A program made the translations under genes and the position numbers. A model generated the notes under the pieces. That model was not told the origin of the DNA, did no database searches, and saw only the letters and a list, made by a program, of their open reading frames with translations. A stretch of 64,000 bases of DNA from positions 1 to 64,000 of the forward strand of contig JABIFY010000075.1 in the NCBI GenBank assembly GCA_018650465.1. Reading direction: 5' to 3'. Every line of letters starts with the position of its first letter. The stretch's first letter is position 1. Below, piece by piece: positions 52,288-60,910 of this stretch. This DNA comes from Alphaproteobacteria bacterium (GTDB lineage: Bacteria; Pseudomonadota; Alphaproteobacteria; UBA2966).

Positions 52288-53466
52288 ATGTTCACGCAAT
52301 TCTTTTATGATCTTCGCACAGGCAAAGTCCCGGTTTCCTTAAAGGAATACCTGATGCTGCTGGAAGCCATGGAGGCCGGAATTCCCGCCTACAAGGTTGA
52401 GGACTTCTATTACCTGTCGCGCTCGGCCCTGGTGAAGGACGAACGTAATATCGATAAGTTTGACCGGGTATTTGCCGAAACCTTCAAGGGTTTGGAGCAT
52501 ATCGACGACGGTGTCGAAGCGGAAATCCCTGAGGAATGGCTGCAAAAGCTGGCTGAGCTGACCATGACCGAGCACGAAAAGGCTCAGATCGAGGCCATGG
52601 GTGGCTGGGAAAAGCTCATGGAGGAACTAAAAAAGCGCCTGGAAGAGCAGGAAAAGCGCCACCAGGGCGGCTCAAAATGGATCGGCACAGCGGGCACTTC
52701 GCCCTATGGTGCCCATGGTTACAACCCGGAAGGCGTGCGCATTGGCCAGGACAAATCCCGCCATCGCCGGGCCGTGAAAGTCTGGGACAAACGCGAATAT
52801 AAAAACCTGGATGATTCTGTTGTGCTGGGCACACGTAACATCAAGGTGGCTTTGCGGCGTTTGCGCCGATTTGCCCGCGACGGCGCGGACCTTGAACTGG
52901 ACATGCCCGATACCATTAAATCGACGGCCAATAATGCCGGTTTCCTGGAAATCAAAATGGTTCCGGAGCGCCGCAACAAGATCAAGGTTTTGATCTTCTT
53001 TGATATCGGCGGCTCCATGGATGACCACATCCGCACTTGCGAAGAATTATTCTCTGCTGCCACTGCCGAATTCAAACATATGGAATATTTTTACTTCCAT
53101 AACTTTTTGTACGAGGGTGTCTGGAAAGACAACTATCGCCGCCATTCGGACAAGCTGTCCACATCAGAAGTCATCAACACCTACGGCCCCGATTACAAGG
53201 TCGTTATTGTCGGTGACGCCACCATGAGCCCCTACGAAATCGTCTATCCCGGCGGCAGCGTCGAACACTGGAACGAAGAATCAGGCCAGGTCTGGCTGGA
53301 ACGCCTCATTGCACAGTACAAACATGCGGTCTGGCTGAACCCTGTGCCCGAACGCCACTGGGACTACACCCCGTCGGTCCAGATGACCCACCAGTTGATG
53401 GAAGGCCGCATGTACGGCCTGACTCTGGACGGCCTGGACAAGGCCATGCGGGAATTGAATCGGTAG
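52288..53466 (+). CDS. VWA domain-containing CoxE-like protein
   Basis: At 392 residues it has a helical N-terminal region (about 1-130) and a C-terminal von Willebrand A domain (about 225-390). The MIDAS motif reads FFDIGGSMDDH, with Gly in place of the first Ser of the usual DxSxS, a variant seen in CoxE-like proteins. GDATMSPYEI supplies the later Asp/Thr region. Paired with the MoxR-like ATPase, it forms a chaperone module for assembling or activating a large enzyme, for example a molybdenum enzyme. The two xanthine-dehydrogenase-type subunits at 35-40 kb are possible clients; this is inference. Confidence 0.9.
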   Translation: MFTQFFYDLRTGKVPVSLKEYLMLLEAMEAGIPAYKVEDFYYLSRSALVKDERNIDKFDRVFAETFKGLEHIDDGVEAEIPEEWLQKLAELTMTEHEKAQIEAMGGWEKLMEELKKRLEEQEKRHQGGSKWIGTAGTSPYGAHGYNPEGVRIGQDKSRHRRAVKVWDKREYKNLDDSVVLGTRNIKVALRRLRRFARDGADLELDMPDTIKSTANNAGFLEIKMVPERRNKIKVLIFFDIGGSMDDHIRTCEELFSAATAEFKHMEYFYFHNFLYEGVWKDNYRRHSDKLSTSEVINTYGPDYKVVIVGDATMSPYEIVYPGGSVEHWNEESGQVWLERLIAQYKHAVWLNPVPERHWDYTPSVQMTHQLMEGRMYGLTLDGLDKAMRELNR

Positions 53467-53489
53467 GGTTGGCTCAAGTTTAAACTCTT

Positions 53490-53580
53490 CGTCATGCCGG
53501 ACTTGATCCGACATCCATGCCTATGTCTCGGGGAAACCACAATCCAAAAGCGTGGACCCCGCATCAAGTGCGGGGTGACG
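53490..53580. repeat. REP-like bipartite palindromic repeat, copy 2
   Basis: It has the same CGTCATGCCGGACTTGATCC start and GCATCAAGTGCGGGGTGACG end as the copy at 50181, with a substitution that weakens the left stem (CCGAC for CCGGC). Its right half (53521-53580) is inside the reading frame of the P-loop kinase on the minus strand and supplies its stop codon. Confidence 0.88.
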
Positions 53581-54069
53581 AAGTGCGTGACGAATGATGT
53601 TAAATCCTTCTAATGCCGTCGGCGGGACAAAGTAACTGGTGACCAATTCGAAATTCTCGTCACTGGTTTGAAAAGCATGTTCTCCTGCCATATTCCGCTT
53701 TTGCAGGCGCTGTTTGCAGACGTCGTCAGGCACATCCAGGAAATGCAGCTGGTGAGACACTTGGGCAGCATCACACAAACCATGTAACCATTGTCTTTGG
53801 CGCAGTGTATTGGCGGGAAAATCCAGAACGATTGAAAGCCCCTCCTTGAGCATGGAAACGATATGGGGTTCCATGGCACCTCGCAGGTTCTTTGAACACC
53901 GGACATAGTCATCCAGTGTCGCGATCTCTCCAGGATAAAGCTGTCCCAGCCAATGATCTTCACTGACAAGAACTGTCATAGGTTGCGCTGCGAGCGTATG
54001 AGCCAGCGTTGATTTACCCGCGGCGATCTTGCCGCAAAGAAAATGCACGGTTTGTTCATTCGAAGACAT
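53521..54069 (-). CDS. AAA-type P-loop kinase (zeta-toxin/Chlor-phosphotransferase-like), C-terminus made of repeat
   Basis: This 182-residue protein has Walker A CGKIAAGKST at residues 12-21, an acidic SEDHWLG loop, an Asp in IVLDFPAN and a lid-like QKRNMAGEH segment. It resembles small ATP-dependent kinases of unknown substrate. No antitoxin-like gene is adjacent, so a toxin role is unlikely. Its last 19 residues, beginning RHPALDAGS, are a translation of the REP-like repeat at 53490-53580. The protein probably acquired this tail by insertion of the repeat into its 3' end. The ATG at 54067-54069 has GGAAAC upstream. Confidence 0.78.
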   Translation of the reverse strand: MSSNEQTVHFLCGKIAAGKSTLAHTLAAQPMTVLVSEDHWLGQLYPGEIATLDDYVRCSKNLRGAMEPHIVSMLKEGLSIVLDFPANTLRQRQWLHGLCDAAQVSHQLHFLDVPDDVCKQRLQKRNMAGEHAFQTSDENFELVTSYFVPPTALEGFNIIRHALRHPALDAGSTLLDCGFPET

Positions 54070-54109
54070 ATTGTTTCCTGATCCTGTAGCCTAATGAAAA
54101 GGCAGGAAC

Positions 54110-54136
54110 AAAAAAACCCGCCTCTACCGGCGGGGT
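54110..54136 (-). terminator. Rho-independent terminator downstream of the GMC/xylose operon
   Basis: Read on the minus strand, a CCCGCC/GGCGGG stem with a six-base loop (tctacc on the plus strand) is followed by seven T. It is oriented to stop transcripts from the minus-strand operon ending at 54456. Confidence 0.78.
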
Positions 54137-54347
54137 GAAATTGGAAAATCAGCTGTTCCCTGGCCCACCATTCAATGAATGGTGATAATTACGACGGCTC
54201 TAGAGGTGGCAGAATTTTTCATGCGGACCTGATATCTGATTGTGAGAAGACTGTCAACGAAACGGTTTGGCCCCAAATCTTCGAGATGGTCAAGACACGG
54301 TCTCTCGGGAATTGAACCAGCAGCGATAGCCTCCAATCTAAACTCTC

Positions 54348-54439
54348 CGTCATGCCGGACTTGATCCGGCATCCATGCCTTCCCCGACGGGATGCTTGTA
54401 TTCCGGATGCGTAGACCCCGCATCAAGTGCGGGGTGACG
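54348..54439. repeat. REP-like bipartite palindromic repeat, copy 3
   Basis: It matches the copies at 50181 and 53490 in both terminal palindromes and in the CATCCATGC segment after the left stem. The central spacer is not conserved. It ends 17 bp before the stop of the GMC oxidoreductase gene. Confidence 0.88.
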
Positions 54440-54455
54440 GCGTGTGTGGCAAATG

Positions 54456-56081
54456 CTACCCCGCCTTGCGATCTTCTCTGATCATGGCGCTGGCCTTCTC
54501 AGCTATCGCAATCACCGGCGAGTTCGTATTGCCCGACGTGATCGTCGGCATGATCGAGGCATCGACCACACGCAAACCGTCCATACCATGAACCTTCAGG
54601 CGGGCATCAACCACGGCCATGTCATCATTGCCCATTTTGCAGGTACCGATGGGATGGAAAATTGTGGTGGCGATATTACCGGCTTCACGGGCGAGGTCTT
54701 CTTCCGTGGAATGTTGCGGACCTGGCAACATTTCTTCCGGCTGATATTTTTCCACGGCCTTGGCGGCCATGATCCGGCGCGTGAGCTTGATACTTTCAGC
54801 CGCGATCTTACGATCCGTGGCAGCCGAGAGATAGTTGGGCCGGATGGCGGGTTGGTCGTGATAATCAGGTGTCTTGATGTGAATATCGCCACGACTGTCC
54901 GGGCGCAGATTACAGACCGAGGCCGTAATGGCCGGATAGGGATGCAATGGATCGCCCAGTTTGTCGGTACTTAAGGGCTGGATATGATATTCCAGGTCCG
55001 GTGTTTCTTTTGATTTATCGCTGCGCGTGAACAGGCCTAACTGGCTGGGGGCCATGGACATGGGGCCGCTGCGGTTGAGGATATATTCAAGGCCAATACC
55101 CATTTTACCGAACAAGCTGTTGGCGCGTTGGTTCAGGGTCTTGGCGTTCTGCACCTTAAAGACAGTGCGGATTTGCAAATGGTCCTGCAGGTTTTCGCCC
55201 ACGCCAGCCAGGTCATGCGCTACATCAATGTCGTGGCCCTTCAGCACATCAGGCCGACCAATACCGCTAAGTTCCATGATCTGTGGTGAGCCAATAGAGC
55301 CTGCCGTCAGGATCACTTCCAGCCGTGCCCGGGCACGGGACAGTTTGCCCTTGATATCAAATTCAACGCCGGTGACGCGTTTGCCGTCCAGCATCAATTT
55401 TGAGGTATGGGCGTGAGTGATGACACGCAGGTTTGGCCGCTTCATGGCCGGGCGCAGGAATGCCTTGGCGGTGTTGACCCGCACGCCTTTGCGCTGATTC
55501 ACTTCGAAATAGCCGGAACCTTCGTTGGTGCCAAGATTAAAATCATCGGTTTTGGGAATGCCTACTTCGTCGGCGGCGTCGCGGAAGGCGTCCAGGACTT
55601 CCCATGACAGACGCTGTTGTTCCACCCGCCATTCACCACCGGCACCGTGCATGTCTGACTTGCCACGGTAATTGTCTTCTGATTTCAGGAACCAGGGCAT
55701 GATGTCTTCCCAGCCCCAGCCTTCGTTGCCTAATTGCCGCCACTGGTCATAGTCGCGAGCCTGGCCACGCATATAGATCATGCCATTGATTGATGAACAG
55801 CCGCCCAGCACCTTGCCGCGCGGATAGCTGAGGGCGCGACCATTCAGACCGGCGTCGCTCTCGGTTTTCATCATCCAATCCGTGCGCGGATTGCCCATGC
55901 AAAAGAGATACCCCACCGGAATGTGAACCCAGTGATAGTTGTCACTGCCGCCTGCTTCCAACAAAAGGACCTTGACGTCCGGGTCTTCGCTCAGGCGGTT
56001 GGCAACAACACAACCGGCCGACCCGGCCCCGACGACGATGTAGTCATATTCGCCGATTTCAGTTCTGTGCGTATCAGGCAT
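54456..56081 (-). CDS. GMC-family FAD-dependent oxidoreductase (choline/alcohol dehydrogenase-like)
   Basis: At 541 residues it opens with the FAD-binding [18 protein letters not shown] and LLLEAGG, has the GMC signature around [14 protein letters not shown] and [15 protein letters not shown], and ends with the catalytic His in [10 protein letters not shown] and the HVVDAS-like [20 protein letters not shown] enzymes oxidise alcohols, sugars or choline. No signal peptide is present. It is the last gene of the dehydratase-SDR-GMC operon, 29 bp after the SDR, suggesting that it oxidises a sugar or sugar alcohol related to that pathway. A bet-type choline operon is not supported by the neighbours. 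Confidence 0.88.
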   Translation of the reverse strand: MPDTHRTEIGEYDYIVVGAGSAGCVVANRLSEDPDVKVLLLEAGGSDNYHWVHIPVGYLFCMGNPRTDWMMKTESDAGLNGRALSYPRGKVLGGCSSINGMIYMRGQARDYDQWRQLGNEGWGWEDIMPWFLKSEDNYRGKSDMHGAGGEWRVEQQRLSWEVLDAFRDAADEVGIPKTDDFNLGTNEGSGYFEVNQRKGVRVNTAKAFLRPAMKRPNLRVITHAHTSKLMLDGKRVTGVEFDIKGKLSRARARLEVILTAGSIGSPQIMELSGIGRPDVLKGHDIDVAHDLAGVGENLQDHLQIRTVFKVQNAKTLNQRANSLFGKMGIGLEYILNRSGPMSMAPSQLGLFTRSDKSKETPDLEYHIQPLSTDKLGDPLHPYPAITASVCNLRPDSRGDIHIKTPDYHDQPAIRPNYLSAATDRKIAAESIKLTRRIMAAKAVEKYQPEEMLPGPQHSTEEDLAREAGNIATTIFHPIGTCKMGNDDMAVVDARLKVHGMDGLRVVDASIMPTITSGNTNSPVIAIAEKASAMIREDRKAG

Positions 56082-56110
56082 TTAGTTCTCTCCCGCGCGG
56101 CTTGGCTGGC

Positions 56111-56893
56111 TTATGTCCAGCCGCCGTCCACAACAAAGTTTTGCGCGGTACACATCTTGCTATCGTCTGAGCCCAGGAACAAGGCCATGCGGGCGACTTC
56201 CCAGGGGTCAATATGGCCCCTCAGAAACTGGTTGGCTTGCAAGGCTGCTTCACCTGCTTCGTCATACCAGAGGTCTTTCTGGCGTTCGGTGAAAATCCAG
56301 CCCGGCACAATGGTGTTACAACGAACGCCGTGCTTGCCATAATAATTGGCTGTACCACGCGTCAGGCCGTGGATCGACGCCTTGGAGGACGCATAAACCG
56401 GCAGGTCGGCCTGGCCGTTCATCCACGAGATCGAACCGAAATTGATGATCGATCCAGCACCGGCTTCCACCATCATGGGGGCAACTGCCTGGATGGCAAA
56501 GAACACGTGCTTCATGTTCACGGCGACGCGGTCATCCCAATATTCCGGGGTGACGTCCGGCATGTCGTGGCGTTCGTCATGGGCGGCGTTATTGATCAGG
56601 ACGGAAATGCTGCCCATTTCCTCAGCCACAGTTTTGATGATGCCCTGATACTTTTCGATGTCGCGCAGATCGCATTGAAAAAAGCGTGGGGCCGGATGAC
56701 CCAGCGTGGAGATGGAGTCCACCAGGGCTTCCGATGCTTCGGCATTGATGTCGACGAAAGCAACCTTGGCTTTCTGGGCACAATAATGCGCCACAATGCT
56801 GGAACCAATGCCGGCGCCGCCGCCAGACACCAAGACGGTTTTGCCTTCCAGGCTGGGGTACACGGTATCTGTGATATCTAGTATTTCGGCCAT
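56111..56893 (-). CDS. SDR family sugar dehydrogenase, D-xylose 1-dehydrogenase (XylB)-like
   Basis: This 260-residue SDR has the cofactor loop GGGAGIG at 24-30, Asp48 (NAD preference), NNAA at 101-104 and the triad Ser144, Tyr157 and Lys161. YPSLEGKTVLVSGGG, DERHD..DVTPEYWD, NFGSISW and the DDSKMCTAQ-type end closely parallel Caulobacter XylB, which oxidises D-xylose to xylonolactone and also takes L-arabinose. It is 31 bp after the IlvD/EDD gene whose product would act on the resulting aldonate. No lactonase gene is seen here, so hydrolysis may be spontaneous or done elsewhere. Confidence 0.87.
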   Translation of the reverse strand: MAEILDITDTVYPSLEGKTVLVSGGGAGIGSSIVAHYCAQKAKVAFVDINAEASEALVDSISTLGHPAPRFFQCDLRDIEKYQGIIKTVAEEMGSISVLINNAAHDERHDMPDVTPEYWDDRVAVNMKHVFFAIQAVAPMMVEAGAGSIINFGSISWMNGQADLPVYASSKASIHGLTRGTANYYGKHGVRCNTIVPGWIFTERQKDLWYDEAGEAALQANQFLRGHIDPWEVARMALFLGSDDSKMCTAQNFVVDGGWT

Positions 56894-56924
56894 CTTCGTC
56901 GTCCTGTCTTATATGGAAATTCGG

Positions 56925-58649
56925 TCAGTGAGAATCTCTGGGCACGTCCGAGCCACGAACGCCGGACAATATACCCCAGTCTGCGCCTTTGTCAGCCTGT
57001 TCCACGTGATCATGATACAAGCGCTGATAGCCCGTTTCGGATCGTGGTGGCGGTGGTGTCCAAGCGGCGCGGCGGCGATCCATTTCTTCGTCAGACACCA
57101 GCAGGTCAAGCTTGCGGGCATTCACGTCCAGATCAATTTCATCGCCATTTTGGATAAAAGCCAGAGGGCCACCTGCAGCGGATTCCGGTGCCACATGCAA
57201 GATAACTGTGCCATAGGCTGTGCCGGACATACGGGCATCAGAAATGCGCACCATGTCCTCAACGCCTTCTTTCAGCAACTTTGCGGGCAGGCTCATGTTA
57301 CCAACCTCGGGCATGCCAGGGTAACCCTTGGGACCGCAGCCTTTCAGCACAAGGATCGAATCTTTATCGACATCGAGGTCGGGGGCATCAATGCGTTCGT
57401 GATAGTCTTCGATGCTTTCAAACACAACGGCCTTACCCTTGTGCGTCATCAAATCTTTTGACGCCGCTGAAGGCTTTAGCACACAACCATCCGGGGCCAG
57501 GTTACCGCGTAAAACGGCAATGCCGCCATCTTCGGTTAACGCCTTGTCCATGGGCCGAATGACATCTTCGTTATAGTTTTGTGCCTCGGCGCAGTTCTGG
57601 ATCACCGTCTTGCCGTTTACCGTCACTTGGTCACCATGCAACAAGTCTTTCTCCAACAAGGCTTTGTTTACGGCTTGCAAGCCACCGGCATAATGGAAGT
57701 CCTCCATGAGGTATTCACCGGCGGGCATCAGATTAATAATGGTCGGGATATCACGCCCGAACTTGTCCCAATCAGCCAGATCCAGCGGCACACCCAGACG
57801 GCGGGCAATGGCCAGCAAATGGATCACAGCATTGGTGGAACCGCCAATGGCCGCCGTGGTGCGGATCGCATTTTCAAAGGCTTCGCGGGTCAGAATTTGT
57901 GAAATTTTTACATCTTCCTTGACCAAATCAACAATGCGACGTCCGGCGAACTGGGCAATCATATTTCGCTCGGCATCGGGCGCCGGGGCAGAACCATTGC
58001 CAGGCAATGCCATGCCCAACGCTTCCATCAAACAGGCCATAGAAGATGCAGTGCCCATGGTCATGCAAGAACCAGCGGAGCGATGCATACCGCTTTCAGC
58101 CGCGAACAAATCATCCGTACTCATGCGGCCCGCCTTGACGTCTTCACCAAAGCGCCAAACGTCGGTACCGGACCCCAAAGTACGGCCGCGGAAGCGCCCG
58201 TTCAGCATGGGACCGCCAGAAACCACAATGGACGGCAGATCAACACTGGCAGCGCCCATGACAAGCGCCGGGGTGGTCTTGTCACAACCCACCATCAGCA
58301 CAACACCATCAATAGGGTTAGCCCGAATGCTTTCTTCCACATCCATGCTGACCAGGTTGCGGAATAACATAGGCGAGGGCTTCATGACGCTCTCGCCCAG
58401 GCTCATAACCGGGAATTCCAGAGGATAGCCACCGGCTTCATAAACCCCGCGCTTGACCCGTTCGGCCAGATCGCGGAAATGGGCATTACACGGCGTCAGT
58501 TCGGAATAGGTATTACAGATACCAATGACCGGGCGGCCATCAAAGTATTCGTCCGGCACCCCGCGGTTGCGCAACCATGACCGTTTAAGGAAACCATCTT
58601 TGTCTTTGGCGGCAAACCACTTCGAAGACCTGAATTTATTTTCGCTCAT
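56925..58649 (-). CDS. IlvD/EDD family sugar-acid dehydratase (xylonate/arabinonate type), paralogue 3
   Basis: At 574 residues it has the full IlvD/EDD set: 2Fe-2S cysteines at 54 (LTPCNAH), 122 (VGCDKTTPA, Lys124) and 195 (GSCMTMGT), and DARMSGTAYG in the second half. It is the closest relative, among the three, of paralogue 1. With the XylB-like dehydrogenase downstream, D-xylonate or L-arabinonate is the likely substrate, giving 2-keto-3-deoxy-pentonate. The FAH-family protein at 4806-5990 could take the next step. The ATG at 58647-58649 has AGGGA at a good distance; an upstream in-frame start at 58703 is disfavoured. Its promoter lies in an unusually AT-rich region. Confidence 0.9.
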   Translation of the reverse strand: MSENKFRSSKWFAAKDKDGFLKRSWLRNRGVPDEYFDGRPVIGICNTYSELTPCNAHFRDLAERVKRGVYEAGGYPLEFPVMSLGESVMKPSPMLFRNLVSMDVEESIRANPIDGVVLMVGCDKTTPALVMGAASVDLPSIVVSGGPMLNGRFRGRTLGSGTDVWRFGEDVKAGRMSTDDLFAAESGMHRSAGSCMTMGTASSMACLMEALGMALPGNGSAPAPDAERNMIAQFAGRRIVDLVKEDVKISQILTREAFENAIRTTAAIGGSTNAVIHLLAIARRLGVPLDLADWDKFGRDIPTIINLMPAGEYLMEDFHYAGGLQAVNKALLEKDLLHGDQVTVNGKTVIQNCAEAQNYNEDVIRPMDKALTEDGGIAVLRGNLAPDGCVLKPSAASKDLMTHKGKAVVFESIEDYHERIDAPDLDVDKDSILVLKGCGPKGYPGMPEVGNMSLPAKLLKEGVEDMVRISDARMSGTAYGTVILHVAPESAAGGPLAFIQNGDEIDLDVNARKLDLLVSDEEMDRRRAAWTPPPPRSETGYQRLYHDHVEQADKGADWGILSGVRGSDVPRDSH

Positions 58650-58740
58650 TGTAATTCCCTGATACCGGACATGGCGGCTACCCTGTTGCGTTGTTGACGG
58701 CACCAGACCGGGGTCGCCAACACCACACCGGGTAACCGTT

Positions 58741-58822
58741 TGCTAAATAACTGGATATATTAGTAATATAATATTATATATTTAGCAATTAAATATTATT
58801 TATTAATTCCAGATATTTCTGG
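58741..58822. promoter_or_regulatory. AT-rich palindromic promoter/operator region
   Basis: TGCTAAATA (58741-58749) and TATTTAGCA (58779-58787) form a 9-bp inverted repeat around a nearly pure A/T stretch rich in ATATTA repeats. CCAGA/TCTGG (58809-58822) forms a second small palindrome. It lies in the divergent gap between the IlvD/EDD operon (start 58649) and the GNAT gene (start 58927) and contains several possible -10 sequences on both strands. Confidence 0.5.
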
Positions 58823-58926
58823 TCTATCAAACACACCACCGTGACGAAACCGGACAGAGCATGTTGAATTCTACCGCGTTCAGCACTAAAGCAGTGGCAG
58901 TCAAAAAAATTCCAGGAGGAAGTAAC

Positions 58927-59358
58927 GTGAATCTGAAATGGCAGTCTTCACTGGACGGCGTCAGCTGGATTGACCTGTGTGAATTGTATAAAATTGCGCC
59001 GTTGGGGGAAAAGGATCCGGTTGCACTGGAGACTGTATTTTCCAACAGTATGTATAAGTTTTTTGCCTACCATGACGGTAAAATTGTTGGCGTCGGCAGG
59101 GCCTTGGCGGATGGGGCAGATTGTTCATACATTTGCGATGTCGCCGTTCATCCCGATTTTCAGGGGACAGGACTTGGTAAAGAGATCTTATCGAGACTGA
59201 CAAAAGCGTCACACGGTCACAAGAAGATCATTCTTTATTCTGTGCCGGGTAAAGAGGATTTTTACAAAAAATTTGGCTTCCGGCGTATGACCACTGCCAT
59301 GGCAATTTTTGCAGATCCAGAAAAAGCCACAAGCGCCGGCTATCTGAAACAGGATTGA
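58927..59358 (+). CDS. GNAT family N-acetyltransferase
   Basis: A 143-residue single-domain GNAT: VAVHPDFQGTGLGKEIL (acetyl-CoA pyrophosphate loop QGTGLG near residue 77) and YSVPGKEDFYKKFGF near residues 102-116 are canonical motifs A and B. I chose the GTG at 58927 because AGGAGG lies seven bases upstream. The ATG at 58861 would add 22 residues without a comparable site. The acceptor is unknown. Its stop is two bases from the stop of the convergent UbiD gene, leaving no room for a dedicated terminator. Confidence 0.86.
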   Translation: MNLKWQSSLDGVSWIDLCELYKIAPLGEKDPVALETVFSNSMYKFFAYHDGKIVGVGRALADGADCSYICDVAVHPDFQGTGLGKEILSRLTKASHGHKKIILYSVPGKEDFYKKFGFRRMTTAMAIFADPEKATSAGYLKQD

Positions 59359-59360
59359 TT

Positions 59361-60749
59361 TCAGCTTCCAGCGCCTTCAATCTTCACCCCTTCCAGCGTC
59401 ATATCCTTGACCCGGGCCCGGTCATAGTCGGCGGTAAAGGGGAACGGTCTGGTGGCGTCAAAGCCGACTTTCGAGCCAAGGTAATCCGGGAAAGACGGGT
59501 TCAGGCCGTGCCCGAAGACGTTTTCGATCTGCAAAATTCCAGCCTTGGCATCAAGCCGGGTGGCCATGGCCCATTCGATATCTTCGGCGTTGCGAATATC
59601 AACGTCATCATCGACAACCGTGACCATTTTCAATGGCGCAAAGGCCGCGAAAGCCGCCATGATGGCCTGCTTGCCCCAGCCTGCCCGGACCTGGGCGATC
59701 TGCACAATGCAATGGTAAAAGCCGCAACCACCGTGACTGAAATAGACGTCTTTTACCCCGGGTATCTGTTTCCTGAGCGTATTCAGCACATTGGCTTCTC
59801 CCAGCAGACCCACTGAATTGAAGACTTCCTTACCCGAAAGGATGGAATGGAAGATCGGTTTTTTGCGGCGATGGATTTTCAGCACCCTGACCTTTGGCCG
59901 TGCCTCGCATTTGGCATAATATCCTGTGACTTCAGCGAAGGGGCCTTCGGGCAGATTTTCACCGGGGGTCATCTCGCACTCCAGCGCCCACATGGCGTTG
60001 GCGACCATCTCCACATCTGACCTGGTCCCCGCCACCAGCTCCAGCGGTGCACCGTGGATTTCACTGGCTATGCCCAGCTCGTCCAGATCAGCCGGGGCCG
60101 CTTCCGACGGTGTGGCAGCCGCGAAATGCAAGCCTGGCCCCACCCCGATATTAATGGTGATGTTCAGCTTCTGGCCCAACGCTGCGGCCTTGCCGAGATA
60201 TAATTCAAGATGCCGCCCGGCATCAATATTGACCGCCAGGGTATTTTTGTTGACCACCAGAAAGCGCTGGATCGACGCATTGCGCACCCCGGTTTCCGGG
60301 TCTTTCGCCAGTACCACGGCAGCATCCAAATAAGGCCCTGCATCCCCCAGGGCATGGGTCGGGATCGGTAACTTGCCCAGATTGACACTACGCTCAGTGA
60401 CCTCCATCACCGGGCCATCGGCGACCACAACCGGGCCCACAGGTCGCGCCTGCCAGTTACTGATGCAGTCGGAAATATATTGCGGTAGCTCAAACTCATC
60501 GCGCATAAAAATGTCGCCGAGCAACTCCCGCGACCAATACAGACCCATGAACACCGGAGTGTCGTGACCGGCAACATCTTCAAACAACACAGCCTTGCCC
60601 TGTCCGTGAAAGTTGTTGGCAATGCCAACCAGGTCATGCTTTGGGTCAACGCGAGATTTAACCCGAACCAGGCGTCCGTTTGCATCCAGTTCATCAATGA
60701 TTGCCGCCAGATCAGCAATCAACGCTGGGCCCCGATTTGATTTTGGCAT
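59361..60749 (-). CDS. UbiD family (prenylated-FMN) decarboxylase
   Basis: This 462-residue protein has the UbiD fold: an N-terminal region with HGQGKAVLFEDVAG and FMGLYWSRE, a prenylated-FMN-binding middle with LGDAGPYLDAAVVLAKDP and the NASIQRFLV segment, and C-terminal SHGGCGFYHCIV and VVDDDVDIRN. UbiD enzymes reversibly decarboxylate unsaturated or aromatic acids using prFMN made by UbiX, which is not encoded here. Its position opposite a TetR-acyl-CoA carboxylase operon suggests a catabolic role instead of ubiquinone synthesis. The substrate is unknown. Confidence 0.9.
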   Translation of the reverse strand: MPKSNRGPALIADLAAIIDELDANGRLVRVKSRVDPKHDLVGIANNFHGQGKAVLFEDVAGHDTPVFMGLYWSRELLGDIFMRDEFELPQYISDCISNWQARPVGPVVVADGPVMEVTERSVNLGKLPIPTHALGDAGPYLDAAVVLAKDPETGVRNASIQRFLVVNKNTLAVNIDAGRHLELYLGKAAALGQKLNITINIGVGPGLHFAAATPSEAAPADLDELGIASEIHGAPLELVAGTRSDVEMVANAMWALECEMTPGENLPEGPFAEVTGYYAKCEARPKVRVLKIHRRKKPIFHSILSGKEVFNSVGLLGEANVLNTLRKQIPGVKDVYFSHGGCGFYHCIVQIAQVRAGWGKQAIMAAFAAFAPLKMVTVVDDDVDIRNAEDIEWAMATRLDAKAGILQIENVFGHGLNPSFPDYLGSKVGFDATRPFPFTADYDRARVKDMTLEGVKIEGAGS

Positions 60750-60861
60750 CTGTAGCTCCCCGTTCTCGCGCGCAACATTACCGGATTATAGTCATAAAAT
60801 TGTAGGTTGCCCTGCCTGCCGTCGCAAGCGGCACAAAGGGCTTGCAATCATCCCGATTTTT

Positions 60862-60879
60862 TTCTAACGTCTGTTAGAA
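60862..60879. promoter_or_regulatory. TetR-type operator TTCTAAC-N4-GTTAGAA
   Basis: A perfect palindrome with 7-bp arms and a 4-base spacer lies 31 bp upstream of the TetR start codon, in the 161-bp divergent gap with the UbiD gene. Size and symmetry match TetR-family operators, so autoregulation and control of both transcripts is likely. Confidence 0.68.
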
Positions 60880-60910
60880 TTATTCATTCCCGATCCAACC
60901 ATTGCCCAAC

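Larger units (their letters stand above)
54070..54455. other. 386-bp intergenic region with terminator and REP-like repeat
   Basis: Apart from the terminator at 54110-54136 and the repeat at 54348-54439, about 200 bp (54140-54345) hold no recognised gene. An 84-residue minus-strand reading frame (54172-54426) begins inside the repeat and is not credible. A short CCATTCA/TGAATGG palindrome lies near 54167-54182. Confidence 0.6.

Noticed and set aside
53521-54069. Zeta toxin of a toxin-antitoxin pair
   Set aside because: The P-loop kinase fold fits, but no antitoxin-like gene is next to it and the key toxin residues cannot be confirmed.
54290-54330. Possible tRNA T-arm (GGTTCAATTCC on the minus strand)
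   Set aside because: The flanking bases do not form a T-stem, and no acceptor, D or anticodon arms can be drawn around it.
54172-54426. 84-residue minus-strand reading frame
   Set aside because: Its first 20 or so codons are REP-like repeat sequence and the remainder has no recognisable features.
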